Below are positions 8,492-17,645 of a stretch of 64,000 bases of DNA, in pieces; position 1 is the stretch's first letter; each line of letters begins with the position of its first letter. The notes beneath the pieces are model-generated. The model ran no database searches, was not told the origin of the DNA, and was given only the letters and a program-made list of their open reading frames with translations. Source of the stretch: Pseudodonghicola sp048268305 (GTDB taxonomy: Bacteria > Pseudomonadota > Alphaproteobacteria > Rhodobacterales > Rhodobacteraceae); contig NZ_JBLWVT010000003.1 of assembly GCF_048268305.1 (NCBI RefSeq), forward strand, positions 1-64,000. Direction: 5' to 3'. The position numbers and the translations under genes were made by a program.

Positions 8492-9694
8492 GTGACGGAA
8501 CTGGCGGCAGAGGACAATCCCCGGGCGGTGGTGATCGGCGGCGGCCCGGCCGGGCTGATGGCGGCCGAGATGCTGGGCCGGGCCGGGGTGCCCAGCCTCA
8601 TCGCCGAGGCCAAGCCCTCGCTGGGGCGCAAGCTTTTGATGGCGGGGAAATCCGGGCTGAACCTGACCAAGGACGAGCCTTTCGAGCCGTTTCTGGCGGC
8701 CTATGGTGGGTCGGCCGGCTGGCTGGCGCCGATGCTGCGCGCGTTCGGTCCGGAGCAGGTGCAGGATTGGGCGCGCGGACTGGGGCAGATGGTGTTCACC
8801 GGATCGACCGGCCGGGTGTTTCCCGAGGCGATGAAGGCCTCCCCCCTGCTCAGGGCCTGGCTGGCGCGGCTGGAGGGGCTGGGGGTGACCTGGCGGACCC
8901 GCTGGCGCTGGACCGGCTGGCAGGGGGAGGCGCTGGCTTTCGACACGCCTGAGGGGGCGGTGAACCTGCGTCCGGAGGTGGTGGTGCTGGCCCTGGGCGG
9001 GGCGAGCTGGTCGCGGCTCGGCTCCGATGGGGCCTGGGCTGGGCAACTGGCGGCGCAGGAGGTGGCGCTTGCGCCTTTCGCGGCCTCGAACGTCGGGCTG
9101 CGGGTGGATTGGTCGGCGATGATGCGGGCGCGCTATGGCTCCCCGATCAAGGGGGTGCGGTTCAGCGCGGGTGGGCTGTCGTCGCGCGGCGAAGCGGTGA
9201 TCTCTGATCGCGGGCTGGAGGGGGGCGGGCTCTATCCGCTGACCCCGGCGCTGCGGTCGGGGGCACCGCTCACCGTCGATCTGTTGCCCGATCTGTCGCT
9301 TGAGGTGGTGGCGGAGCGGCTGGCGCGGCCGCGCGGCAAGACCAGCCTGTCGAACCATCTGCGCAAGGCGCTGAAGCTCGATCCGGTCCGCATGGCGCTG
9401 GTGATGGAATTCGGCCGGCCATTGCCCGAAAGTGCTGTGGCGCTGGCGCGCAGGCTGAAGGCGCTGCCGATCCACCATTCCGGGCTGCGGCCGATGGAGG
9501 AGGCGATCTCGACCGCCGGCGGGGTGCGGCGGGCTGCGCTCGATGCCGATCTGATGCTGACGGCGCTGCCCGGCGTCTATTGCGCCGGCGAGATGCTGGA
9601 TTGGGAGGCGCCGACCGGTGGCTATCTGCTGACCGGCTGTCTGGCGACGGGGCGTTGGGCGGGCCGCGCGGCGGCGGCCCGTCTGGTCGATTAG
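8492..9694 (+). CDS. TIGR03862-type FAD-dependent oxidoreductase (HI0933-like flavoprotein)
   Basis: A ~400-residue flavoprotein of the BaiN/HI0933 group, conserved and of unproven function. It has the FAD dinucleotide motif VVIGGGPAGLMAAE near the N-terminus, the family signature GRKLLMAGKSGLNLT, and the C-terminal FAD motif GVYCAGEMLDWEAPTGGYLLTGCLATG. Two GTG codons are possible: 8492, with GGAG eight bases upstream, is preferred over 8483. It converges with the GST gene; the stop codons overlap. Confidence 0.87.
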   Translation: MTELAAEDNPRAVVIGGGPAGLMAAEMLGRAGVPSLIAEAKPSLGRKLLMAGKSGLNLTKDEPFEPFLAAYGGSAGWLAPMLRAFGPEQVQDWARGLGQMVFTGSTGRVFPEAMKASPLLRAWLARLEGLGVTWRTRWRWTGWQGEALAFDTPEGAVNLRPEVVVLALGGASWSRLGSDGAWAGQLAAQEVALAPFAASNVGLRVDWSAMMRARYGSPIKGVRFSAGGLSSRGEAVISDRGLEGGGLYPLTPALRSGAPLTVDLLPDLSLEVVAERLARPRGKTSLSNHLRKALKLDPVRMALVMEFGRPLPESAVALARRLKALPIHHSGLRPMEEAISTAGGVRRAALDADLMLTALPGVYCAGEMLDWEAPTGGYLLTGCLATGRWAGRAAAARLVD

Positions 9695-10281
9695 GCCATC
9701 TGCGCCATGGTGCGCTTGTAGGCGTCGCGGTCGCGCAGCCTCTTGGCGTAGGTCATCATCACCTCGTTGTCGGTGGGGAAGCCGGCGCTTTTGGCCCAGC
9801 CCAGGCAATGAACGCAGAGGATATCGGCGATGGTCATCTTGTCGCCCTGCAGGAAGGGGCCGACGAACCGCTTGGCGAGCCGTTCGAGATTGCGTTCGAA
9901 TTCCCACTTCAGGCTGTCGGAGATGCCCGGCATCCGGAGTTCTTCCGGCAGGAAGGCGCGATGGCGCGCGGCGGTCCAGAGCACGGCGTCGAATTCATCC
10001 AGCAGCGTGTGGATCAGTGCATCCTGATGCGCCCGTTCGATGGTGCCGGCCGGATAGGTGAGCGCGTGATGCTTGTCGGCGAGATAGGTCATGATCGCCA
10101 CCGAATCGGTGAGCACGGCGTCGCCCTCGACCAGCGCGGGGATCTTGCCCGAGGGGTTCAGCGCCAGCGCCTCGGGGCTGTGCGGCTTGACCTGAAAAAG
10201 CTCATAGGGTTGGCCGATTTCCTCGAGCAGCCAGATGACGCGGAGGGCGCGGCTGGCGACGGCGCCATAGACTTTATACAT
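9691..10281 (-). CDS. Glutathione S-transferase family protein
   Basis: A 196-residue cytosolic GST-like protein. The N-terminal thioredoxin-fold half has the family's NPSGKIPALVEGDAVLTDSVAIMTYL, which supplies the cis-Pro and the Glu/Asp-Ser glutathione-binding pair (DS here). The C-terminal helical domain has MTIADILCVHCLGW. The start (MYKVYG) fits the family; 20 upstream codons are left out. It probably conjugates or reduces xenobiotics; the substrate cannot be inferred. Confidence 0.88.
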   Translation of the reverse strand: MYKVYGAVASRALRVIWLLEEIGQPYELFQVKPHSPEALALNPSGKIPALVEGDAVLTDSVAIMTYLADKHHALTYPAGTIERAHQDALIHTLLDEFDAVLWTAARHRAFLPEELRMPGISDSLKWEFERNLERLAKRFVGPFLQGDKMTIADILCVHCLGWAKSAGFPTDNEVMMTYAKRLRDRDAYKRTMAQMA

Positions 10282-10421
10282 CGTTGGGTCCCATTTGTTG
10301 TTGGTTGCGCGCAGTCTCGGTTGCGGCGCGGGCGGCCGCAAGGGGCGGTTTGCGGCAGGTTAGCCCAATGTCACTCTCGACGGCTATGATGCGGGGGCGG
10401 CAGGGCAAAGGACGGAGGGTT

Positions 10422-11513
10422 ATGGTGAGATGGACAAGGCGCGCCGCGCTGATCGGCGGGGGAGGCGTTATCGCCGGTCTGGGCGTGGATACGGCGCTGC
10501 AGATGCGGCGGGGCGGTTATGACGCGGCGCTGGCGCGAATGGGGCGCCCCTTGCCGCAACGGCCCGATCTGGCCGATCTGGTGCGCTATGCGACATTGGC
10601 CGCGAATGGGCACAATACCCAGCCCTGGCGGTTCGTGGCGCAGACCGGTGGCCTGGTGCTGCGGCCCGATCTCAGCCGGCGCACGGCGGTGGTCGATCCG
10701 GACGATCATCATCTGTTCGCGAGCCTTGGCTGCGCCGTCGAGAACCTGTCGATCGCGGCGCAGGCGCGGGGGCTTGGCGGTGCGGTTCAGGCAGAGGGGC
10801 CGGAGGATGGGCTGCAGGTGGAGCTGCGGCCCGGCGCCGAGGTGCCGCAGCCCCTGCTGGCGGCGATCCCCGAACGGCAGAGCACCCGGGGCCTCTATGA
10901 CGGCAGCCGGTTGAGCCCGGAGGAGGTGCGACGGCTGGAGCAGGTCGCCACGGCGCAAGGGGTGGAGATGATCTATGTCGATGCGCCGGAGCGGGTCGCG
11001 CAAGTTCTGGCGCTGGTGATCGAGGGAAACACCCGCCAGGTGACCGATCCCGCCTTTGTGGCCGAGCTGAAGGCATGGCTTCGGTTCAATCCGGTGCAGG
11101 CGGCGCGGCACGGCGATGGGCTGTTCACCGGCGCCTCGGGAAATCCGTCGCTGCCCGGCTGGCTTGGGCCGCGGCTTTTCGATCTGGTTTTCACCGCTAC
11201 GGGCGAGAACGACAAATACGCGGCTCAGGTCCGCTCCTCCGCTGGGCTGATCGTGCTGGTCGCGCCAGAGAACGCGCCGCGCGGTTGGGTGGCCGCAGGG
11301 CGCGCAGCGCAGCGGCTGATGCTGCAGGCGACGGTGGAGGGGCTGAAATGCGCCTTCCTCAATCAGGCGGTCGAGGTGGCGGAGGTTCGGGCCGAATTGC
11401 GCGGCCTGCTGGGGCTGGGGGACCGGCGGCCGGATCTGGTGCTGCGGGTGGGGCGGGGGGCGACGCTGCCCAGATCGTTGCGCCGTCCGGTGGCCGAGGT
11501 GCTGGAGGTCTGA
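10422..11513 (+). CDS. Acg-type nitroreductase-like FMN-binding protein with twin-arginine leader
   Basis: A 363-residue protein of the Acg/nitroreductase superfamily. The N-terminus WTRRAALIGGGGVIAGLGV looks like a twin-arginine leader or anchor, so the mature part is probably periplasmic. The nitroreductase half contains the family signature AANGHNTQPWRF, plus GCAVENLSIAAQARG and a C-terminal LKCAFLNQAVEV region. The ATG at 10422 has GGAGGG seven bases upstream. Acg-family members are linked to redox stress; whether this one binds or sequesters FMN or reduces a substrate is unknown. Confidence 0.8.
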   Translation: MVRWTRRAALIGGGGVIAGLGVDTALQMRRGGYDAALARMGRPLPQRPDLADLVRYATLAANGHNTQPWRFVAQTGGLVLRPDLSRRTAVVDPDDHHLFASLGCAVENLSIAAQARGLGGAVQAEGPEDGLQVELRPGAEVPQPLLAAIPERQSTRGLYDGSRLSPEEVRRLEQVATAQGVEMIYVDAPERVAQVLALVIEGNTRQVTDPAFVAELKAWLRFNPVQAARHGDGLFTGASGNPSLPGWLGPRLFDLVFTATGENDKYAAQVRSSAGLIVLVAPENAPRGWVAAGRAAQRLMLQATVEGLKCAFLNQAVEVAEVRAELRGLLGLGDRRPDLVLRVGRGATLPRSLRRPVAEVLEV

Positions 11514-11528
11514 GCGCGACCGGGCCGT

Positions 11529-12554
11529 TCAGCGCCGGCCAAGCATCGCCAGGCGGATCAGCGTGCGCTCCATCAGCGCCATCGCCGGTGCCGTCTGCTG
11601 GGCCGAGCGCAACAGAAGGTCGGTGTCGGTGAGGATGGTCAGCGCCGATTCCAGCCGCATCGCGCCCCAGCTCTGCGCCTGCCTGACGATCTTGTCGCGG
11701 CGCTTGCCATAGACCGGCGGGCGCAGCCGGCCAACGCCCGAGGCCGGGCCGCCGGGATCGGCGGCGGCGGTATAGAGGGTGCGGAAATGCCGGGTCGCTC
11801 CGATGCAGAGCGAGACCGCGTTGGTTCCCTGTGCCTGCAGGCGGCGCAGCAGCGGGCCGATCTCTTGGCTGCGGCCCTCGGCCACCACGTCGAACATGTC
11901 GTCGAGCGCGGCCTCGGTCGAGCGCGGCGCGCAGGCGGCGATATCCTCGAGGCTGAGCGGGGTCTGATCCTGAAACTTGTAGAGCGCGATCTTCTCGGTC
12001 AGCCGGGCGAAATCCCCGGGGCCGAGATCATTGGCCAGGTCGGTCAGCGCCGCCATGGAATCGCGCGGCACCTCGCGGATGCCGGCATCGGTCAGGGTAC
12101 GTTCGATCTCCTCCCGGCTGGGAGGATCGTCGTAAAGACCCACCGCATAGGCGTTCGGGTGCAGCTCGAAGGCCTTGCGCAGTTTCGACGTCGCCTTGAG
12201 CGCGCCGGCGCTCACCACGATCTGGGCATCGCCCGGCGCCCAGTCGTCGAGCGCGGTGTCGATCGGGCCGGCGACGGTATCGGTGGCGTCTTCGACAAAG
12301 ACCGCACGGGCGCCCGGGAAAAAGCCCACCGCCTTCACCGCGTCGAGAAGCTGGGCCGGATCCTTGCGCAGGTCGCCGCCCTGCAGGCGGGTCAGGCGCA
12401 TTTCCTCTTCGGCGCCGGGGCCGAGCAGAGCCTTGAGCATCTGTTGGCGCTTCAACGCCACCCGCATGGTATCGGCGCCATAGATCAGCAGGCCGGCGCG
12501 CCCCGCCTCAGGCTTGGCGAAATAGCGCTCGGCCTCGCGGGGGGAGAGTTTCAT
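11529..12554 (-). CDS. holA: DNA polymerase III subunit delta
   Basis: The clamp-loader wrench subunit, which opens the beta clamp. The 341-residue product begins MKLSPREAERYF, followed by LLIYGADTMRVALKRQQML, and carries the family's ALTDLANDLGPGDFARLTEKIALY segment and a C-terminal helical collar region. It is normal in length. It overlaps lptE by four bases, as in many Rhodobacterales (leuS-lptE-holA). Confidence 0.92.
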   Translation of the reverse strand: MKLSPREAERYFAKPEAGRAGLLIYGADTMRVALKRQQMLKALLGPGAEEEMRLTRLQGGDLRKDPAQLLDAVKAVGFFPGARAVFVEDATDTVAGPIDTALDDWAPGDAQIVVSAGALKATSKLRKAFELHPNAYAVGLYDDPPSREEIERTLTDAGIREVPRDSMAALTDLANDLGPGDFARLTEKIALYKFQDQTPLSLEDIAACAPRSTEAALDDMFDVVAEGRSQEIGPLLRRLQAQGTNAVSLCIGATRHFRTLYTAAADPGGPASGVGRLRPPVYGKRRDKIVRQAQSWGAMRLESALTILTDTDLLLRSAQQTAPAMALMERTLIRLAMLGRR

Positions 12555-13042
12555 TTCGCCAGAGCCGGCGTCGAATAGAGCCGGGTGACGATCTGATCGG
12601 CGAGGATGACCATCAGCCGCTTGGCCGCGTCGCGTTCGCCCGCCAGCGTTTCGACGGTGGAGCCGGTGGCGGAATAGCCGGTGAAATTCTCCACCTGGCC
12701 GGAGGCGACGATCTGGCCGGTGTCCCGCGCGGTCAGCGTGTAATCGACCTGACCCACCCGGCTGTAGCGGGTGGTTTCATTGGTGACGGTCAGGGCCTGG
12801 CCTTCGGTCCTGACCGTCAGCTTGAAGGCCAGATCGTACCGCGCGGCGGCGTCGGCGCGGCCCAGGCGATCTTCGAGCGTGCGCACCAGCAGGTATTCGT
12901 CGGGCGAGTCGGGTTCCTGCACCCGGACCCGGTTGCGCAGGGCGGTGCCGACACCGCCCGGGCCATAGACAGGGGTAAAGCCGCAGGCGGCGAGCGCCGC
13001 CAGCGGCAGGATCAACAGGCTTCTGCGGTCAAGCGACGACAT
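12551..13042 (-). CDS. lptE: LPS assembly lipoprotein LptE
   Basis: This outer-membrane lipoprotein plugs the LptD barrel and delivers LPS to the surface. The 163-residue product has a lipoprotein signal with lipobox LAAC (Cys20) followed by GFTPVYGPGG, a hallmark of alphaproteobacterial LptE. The C-terminal part has the LADQIVTRLY helix. It overlaps leuS by 14 bp upstream and holA by 4 bp downstream. Confidence 0.92.
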   Translation of the reverse strand: MSSLDRRSLLILPLAALAACGFTPVYGPGGVGTALRNRVRVQEPDSPDEYLLVRTLEDRLGRADAAARYDLAFKLTVRTEGQALTVTNETTRYSRVGQVDYTLTARDTGQIVASGQVENFTGYSATGSTVETLAGERDAAKRLMVILADQIVTRLYSTPALAK

Positions 13043-15575
13043 TGACGATCCGTCCGGGGACGACGATCACCTTCTTCGGCGCCGCCCCGTCCAGCGCCTT
13101 CTGCACAGCCTTCACTGCCAGCGCGATTTTTTCAACCTCTGCCTTGTCCATATCCTTCGGCACGGTGATTTCCGCCCGCCGCTTGCCGTTGACCTGGATC
13201 GGCAGGGTGACGGTATCGTCGACCAGCATGGCCGGATCCGGCTGCGGCCAGGGCGCGGTGGCGATCAGCCCCTCGCCCTTGAGCAGGCCCCAGATCTCTT
13301 CCGACAGGTGCGGGGTCATCGGCGCCATCAGTTGCGCCAGCGCCAGCGCCGCCTGCCGTTTCGCCGCGCCGCCGGCCTTGGATTTGGCGAGCGTGTTAGT
13401 GAAGGCATAGAGCTTGGCGATGGCGGCATTGAAGCCGAAGCTTTCCACCCCGCCGGTCACGTCATTGATGCATTTGTGCATCTCGCGCAGCAGCGCGGTG
13501 TCTTCGTCGGTGGCGGGCGCCTCAACGTCGATCTCGGCAGCCAGGCGATGGACGCGGCTGAGGTGCTTGAACGCGGCCTCGGCGCCGGCGGCGGTCCATT
13601 CGACGTCGCGTTCCGGGGGGCTGTCGGACAGCACGAACCAGCGCGCGGTATCGGCACCGAACTGGCTGATGATCGACACGGGGTCGACCACGTTCTTCTT
13701 CGATTTCGACATCTTGGCCGAAGGGATGATCTCGACCGCCTCGCCGGTGGCCTTCAGCTTGCCGGCTTCGACCTCTTCGGGCAGGTGATAGACCGGGCGG
13801 CCGTTGGCGTCGCGGGTCTGATAGATCTCATGCGTCACCATGCCCTGGGTGAACAGCGCGTCGAAGGGTTCGATCGCCTTCTTCGGCAGGTGGCCGGTGA
13901 TATGCATGGCACGGGCGAAGAAGCGCGAATAGAGCAGGTGCAGAATCGCGTGTTCGATGCCGCCGATGTACTGATCGACGTTCATCCAATACTCGGCCTC
14001 TTCCGCCACGGTCGGCGTGGTCGCATGCGGCGCGGTGAAGCGGGCATAGTACCAGGACGAATCGACGAAAGTGTCCATCGTGTCGGTTTCGCGCTTTGCC
14101 GGCTTGCCGCAGGACGGGCAGGCGCAATCGCGCCAGGTCGGGTGACGGACCAGCGGGTTGCCGGGGATCGAGAAGTCGATCGGCTTGCCGCCCTCGTCAT
14201 AGGGCAGCAGGACCGGCAGGTTTTCCTTTTTCTCCGGCACCACGCCGCAATCGGCGCAATGCACCACCGGAATCGGGCAGCCCCAATAGCGCTGGCGGGA
14301 CAGGCCCCAGTCGCGCAGGCGGAACTTGGTGACGCCCTGGCCCCAGCCCTCGGCCTCGGCCTTGTCGACAGCGGCGTTCACCGCCTCTTCGCCGGTCTGC
14401 AGCTCTGCGCCAGCGAAGCCCGCGACATAGCGCACCTTCTCGGCCTTGGTCGGGGTGAAGGCGGCTTTCAGCTCGGCCCTTCCATCGACGGGTTCGAAAG
14501 TCGCCTTGATCGGCAGGCCGTACTTGGTGGCGAAATCGAAGTCGCGCTGGTCATGCGCCGGGCAGCCGAAGATGGCGCCGGTGCCGTAATCCATCAGGAT
14601 GAAGTTGGCGATCCAGACCGGCAGTTCCCAGTTGGGATCAAGCGGATGCTTGACCCGGATGCCGGTGTCGAAGCCCAGCTTCTCACCGGTCTCGATGGCC
14701 TCTTCAGTGGTGCCGCCCTTGCGGCATTCGGCCACAAATTCAGCCACTTGCGCGTCATTGGCCTCAAGCGCCTTGGCGATCGGGTGATCCGGCGAGATGC
14801 CGACAAAGCTGGCGCCCATCAGGGTGTCGGGGCGGGTGGTATAGACCTCGATCGGCTCGCCGCCATCGGTGCGGGTGAAGGAGAATTGCAGGCCGCGCGA
14901 CTTGCCGATCCAGTTCTCCTGCATCAGCCGCACCTTGGCCGGCCAGTTGTCCAGCCCGTCGAGCGCGTCGAGCAGTTCCTCGGCCATGTCGGAGATCTTG
15001 AAGAACCACTGGGTCAGCTCGCGCCGCTCGACCTCGGCCCCCGACCGCCAGCCTTTGCCGTCGATCACCTGTTCGTTGGCCAGCACGGTCATGTCGACCG
15101 GATCCCAGTTCACCACGGCGTTCTTGCGATAGACCAGCCCGGCGGCGAGCATGTCGAGGAACAGCGCCTGCTGCTGGCCGTAATATTCCGGATCGCAGGT
15201 GGCGAATTCCCGGCTCCAGTCGATCGACAGGCCCAGCGGCTTCATCTGGCCGCGCATGTCGGCGATGTTGCTATAGGTCCAGTCCTTGGGATGGCCGCCG
15301 GAGGCCATCGCGGCATTCTCCGCCGGCATGCCGAAGGCGTCCCAGCCCATCGGATGCAGCACGTTGTGGCCGGTCGCCAGCTTATAGCGCGCGATCACAT
15401 CGCCCATGGTGTAGTTGCGCACATGCCCCATGTGAATCCGCCCCGAGGGGTAGGGGAACATCTCAAGCACGTAATACTTCGGCTTGTCTGCGCTGCGTTT
15501 GGCTGTGAAAATTCCGGCCTTGTCCCAGGCCTGCTGCCATTTCGCTTCGATTTCAGCGGCAGAGTAACGCGACAT
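13029..15575 (-). CDS. leuS: Leucyl-tRNA synthetase
   Basis: Charges tRNA-Leu. The 848-residue protein has the HIGH motif as HMGH at residues 48-51, the CP1 editing domain (including TTRPDTLMGASFVGISPDHP near 250), a zinc-ribbon region with CADCG and CPSCG, the KMSKS motif near residue 622 (AKMSKSKKN), and the C-terminal anticodon-binding domain. Full length. It starts the leuS-lptE-holA operon. Confidence 0.98.
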   Translation of the reverse strand: MSRYSAAEIEAKWQQAWDKAGIFTAKRSADKPKYYVLEMFPYPSGRIHMGHVRNYTMGDVIARYKLATGHNVLHPMGWDAFGMPAENAAMASGGHPKDWTYSNIADMRGQMKPLGLSIDWSREFATCDPEYYGQQQALFLDMLAAGLVYRKNAVVNWDPVDMTVLANEQVIDGKGWRSGAEVERRELTQWFFKISDMAEELLDALDGLDNWPAKVRLMQENWIGKSRGLQFSFTRTDGGEPIEVYTTRPDTLMGASFVGISPDHPIAKALEANDAQVAEFVAECRKGGTTEEAIETGEKLGFDTGIRVKHPLDPNWELPVWIANFILMDYGTGAIFGCPAHDQRDFDFATKYGLPIKATFEPVDGRAELKAAFTPTKAEKVRYVAGFAGAELQTGEEAVNAAVDKAEAEGWGQGVTKFRLRDWGLSRQRYWGCPIPVVHCADCGVVPEKKENLPVLLPYDEGGKPIDFSIPGNPLVRHPTWRDCACPSCGKPAKRETDTMDTFVDSSWYYARFTAPHATTPTVAEEAEYWMNVDQYIGGIEHAILHLLYSRFFARAMHITGHLPKKAIEPFDALFTQGMVTHEIYQTRDANGRPVYHLPEEVEAGKLKATGEAVEIIPSAKMSKSKKNVVDPVSIISQFGADTARWFVLSDSPPERDVEWTAAGAEAAFKHLSRVHRLAAEIDVEAPATDEDTALLREMHKCINDVTGGVESFGFNAAIAKLYAFTNTLAKSKAGGAAKRQAALALAQLMAPMTPHLSEEIWGLLKGEGLIATAPWPQPDPAMLVDDTVTLPIQVNGKRRAEITVPKDMDKAEVEKIALAVKAVQKALDGAAPKKVIVVPGRIVNVVA

Positions 15576-15593
15576 CGCTGCGGTCCTTTAGAA

Positions 15594-15620
15594 TGAAAAC
15601 GCCGGGCGCGAACCCGGCGT
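15594..15620 (-). terminator. Intrinsic terminator behind the DUF3576 gene
   Basis: Read on the minus strand, an 8-bp stem ACGCCGGG/CCCGGCGT closes on a six-base loop and is followed by TTTTCATT. It lies between the DUF3576 stop and the leuS start, so it insulates leuS from the upstream gene. Confidence 0.75.
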
Positions 15621-15647
15621 GGTGTTACTGTGGTTTCGAACGGCTTG

Positions 15648-16136
15648 CTAGAGCTTCTTGTCGCGCACGCGCAACTGCCGGGCGCGGGTCAGGATCGCAT
15701 CCTCGATCGCGCGGGCGGTGGCGGGGGCGACGGCATGACCGCCCTGCGATTGCAGCGACACGTTCAGCGACCGGGCATCCAGCGCCGGATCGCTGATGTG
15801 CACCACGGCACGATAGGCGCGGCCGCCGCCCGGCGGGGTGCCATAGCCGGTGATGATCACCCCGGTGAAGGGGTCGACCGATTGCACCGGCAGGAAGTTG
15901 AGCACGTCGAGCGAGGCGGCCCAGAGGTATTTGTTGACCTTGACCGTCTGTTCCGTCTTGTTCGGGCCGAAGACGTCCCAGATCGAGGATTTGTCAGTCC
16001 TGCCAGCGTTTTCCGGGTTGTTGGCGATGGGGTCGAAATTCGAGGCAGTGGCCCCTTTCCCGCGCGGACCGCAGGCCGAGACCCCGGCGCAGAGCGCTAA
16101 AACCACTGTCAATTTCATGCAATCTTGCAGGTTCAT
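15648..16136 (-). CDS. DUF3576 domain-containing lipoprotein
   Basis: A 162-residue protein of unknown function, common next to leuS in this order. A lipoprotein signal MKLTVVLALCAGVSACG (lipobox VSAC) is followed by a segment with SSIWDVFG, KVNKYLWAASLDVLNFLP and DPFTGVIITGYG typical of DUF3576, and a C-terminal helix. Starts at 16142, 16136 and 16118 are possible; 16136 has GGGA at suitable spacing. A longer open frame to 17489 is only antisense to the porin. Confidence 0.85.
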   Translation of the reverse strand: MNLQDCMKLTVVLALCAGVSACGPRGKGATASNFDPIANNPENAGRTDKSSIWDVFGPNKTEQTVKVNKYLWAASLDVLNFLPVQSVDPFTGVIITGYGTPPGGGRAYRAVVHISDPALDARSLNVSLQSQGGHAVAPATARAIEDAILTRARQLRVRDKKL

Positions 16137-16142
16137 CGTCAT

Positions 16143-16457
16143 TCCCGGCGCTAGGCTGTCGATGAGAAGTCCTATCCAAGCTGCCGATCTGGAGCAAGGC
16201 CTTAGTTCCTTACGCATCCTTACGCGCGCCCACGCGCAAGGGGGCGCCGGCCTCTGGTTCCGCCGCATGGGCGCGCCGGGGGGGGGCGGGGCGGGGAGTG
16301 TCATCTCACTGTGGCAAAGCTGCACCATCCGGCGCGACTTTGAGCGCTCAACCCTCGCGAGCCTTGCCAAAATGGTCCCGAAAGAGCGAAACCCCTTTCC
16401 ATACCCACACCGGATTCCCCGGTTTGGGCGTATGAATCGAAAAACCGAGGGAAAATT
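16143..16457. promoter_or_regulatory. Divergent promoter region and porin leader
   Basis: The 315-bp interval separates the DUF3576 gene from the porin, which is transcribed away from it. It holds a G-tract (16278-16303), a TTGAGC at 16340-16345, and a small hairpin in the leader (ACCGG.CCCCGGT near 16420). I could not define a convincing -10 box at normal spacing, so promoter positions are not assigned. Confidence 0.4.
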
Positions 16458-17513
16458 ATGAAAAAGATTCTCTTCGCTACGACCGCGCTGGTTGCGACTG
16501 CCGGCATGGCCGCTGCCGATGTGAAAATCAGCGGTTATGGCCGTTTCGGTCTGGATTACAACAACGTCCACTCCGACGACAAAACCGACGCCAAGTACGA
16601 CGGTGTGAGCTCGACCAACATCACCAGCCGTCTGCGTCTGCAGTTCGACATGTCGACCGAAACCGACGGCGGTGTGGGCTTCAACGCTCGTATGCGCATG
16701 CAGTCGGAAAACCGTGATGGCGCTCCCAAGACCGGTGCTTGGAACGGCGCTCGCTTCGGCGTGACCTATGGCGGCCTGACCGTCAACGTCGGCAACATCA
16801 TCGGCGCTGTCGAAAACATGCCCGGCCTGTACACCACCGGCATCTCGTCCGGCACCGGTATCGACGGCATGGGCTTCTACTCGCTGGTCGTCCAAGGCGC
16901 GTCGTGGGATGCTTACTCCTCGGCTGGCGTTGGCGCGAACGGTGTTGAAGCCCTGTACACCTTTGGCGGCTTCACCGGTCACATTTCGTACTCGAGCAAC
17001 AACGACACCCTGGCGAAGGCCGCGACTCCCTACTCGCCCGCCGTTCTCCCCGCAGTGGGTGAAGACCGCACCGCTCTGATGCTGACCTACAACTTCGGCG
17101 ATTACTATGTCGCTGGTGCTTACCAGTGGTCGTCGAACGGCCCGGTTGCTGACACCGGCGAAGAGCTGAACGACGGCGTGGGCCTGGTTGCCTTCGGTGG
17201 CGACTTCGGCCAATTCGGTGGTAAGCTGGCCTACGGCACGACCGAAGCTGCTAACACCGTGACCCTGGAAGGCTATGCCAACATCGGCGCCGCCAGCACC
17301 ATCATGGCGTGGGTGTCGAACCTCGACAGCCAAAACCTGACCCAAGGCGGCACCTCGATCTTCCTCGACAAGAACGGTGCAGCTGCTGACGGCACCAGCT
17401 GGGGCCTGAACTACCAGTACGACCTGGGCGGCGGCGCCACCCTGGTTGCCGGCTATGTCGACAGCTATGACGACATCCAGCAGTTCCAAGCCGGTGTGTA
17501 CTTCAAGTTCTAA
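16458..17513 (+). CDS. Outer-membrane porin (Rhodobacter type)
   Basis: A 351-residue trimeric beta-barrel porin for small solutes. It has a cleavable signal (MKKILFATTALVATAGMAAA) and mature start DVKISGYGRFGLDY, the typical first strand. Alternating amphipathic strands run to the end, VYFKF, with the C-terminal aromatic recognised by the BAM machinery. Codon choice differs from neighbours (GCT, GGT, TCG and AAC are frequent), as expected for a very highly expressed gene. RBS is GAGGGA. It is monocistronic, with its own terminator. Confidence 0.95.
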   Translation: MKKILFATTALVATAGMAAADVKISGYGRFGLDYNNVHSDDKTDAKYDGVSSTNITSRLRLQFDMSTETDGGVGFNARMRMQSENRDGAPKTGAWNGARFGVTYGGLTVNVGNIIGAVENMPGLYTTGISSGTGIDGMGFYSLVVQGASWDAYSSAGVGANGVEALYTFGGFTGHISYSSNNDTLAKAATPYSPAVLPAVGEDRTALMLTYNFGDYYVAGAYQWSSNGPVADTGEELNDGVGLVAFGGDFGQFGGKLAYGTTEAANTVTLEGYANIGAASTIMAWVSNLDSQNLTQGGTSIFLDKNGAAADGTSWGLNYQYDLGGGATLVAGYVDSYDDIQQFQAGVYFKF

Positions 17514-17542
17514 TACTTGAAGTCATTCCGCAGGGAATGCGA

Positions 17543-17570
17543 GGGGCAGGTCTTCGGACCTGCCCTTTTC
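17543..17570 (+). terminator. Intrinsic terminator of the porin gene
   Basis: The stem GGGCAGGT/ACCTGCCC with the stable CTTCGG loop is followed by TTTTCC, 30 bp past the porin stop. A smaller hairpin (CATTCCGCAGGGAATG) precedes it. Confidence 0.9.
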
Positions 17571-17645
17571 CGTTCCGACCCTTCCCTTTTGTCGCCAACT
17601 GGTGTTTTCCTGCCTCCGACCCGCGTGCCGGAACAGGAGGCCCCC

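Noticed and set aside
15648..17489. A 613-residue minus-strand frame over the porin
   Set aside because: The upper part is a shadow of the porin; only the DUF3576 portion is supported.
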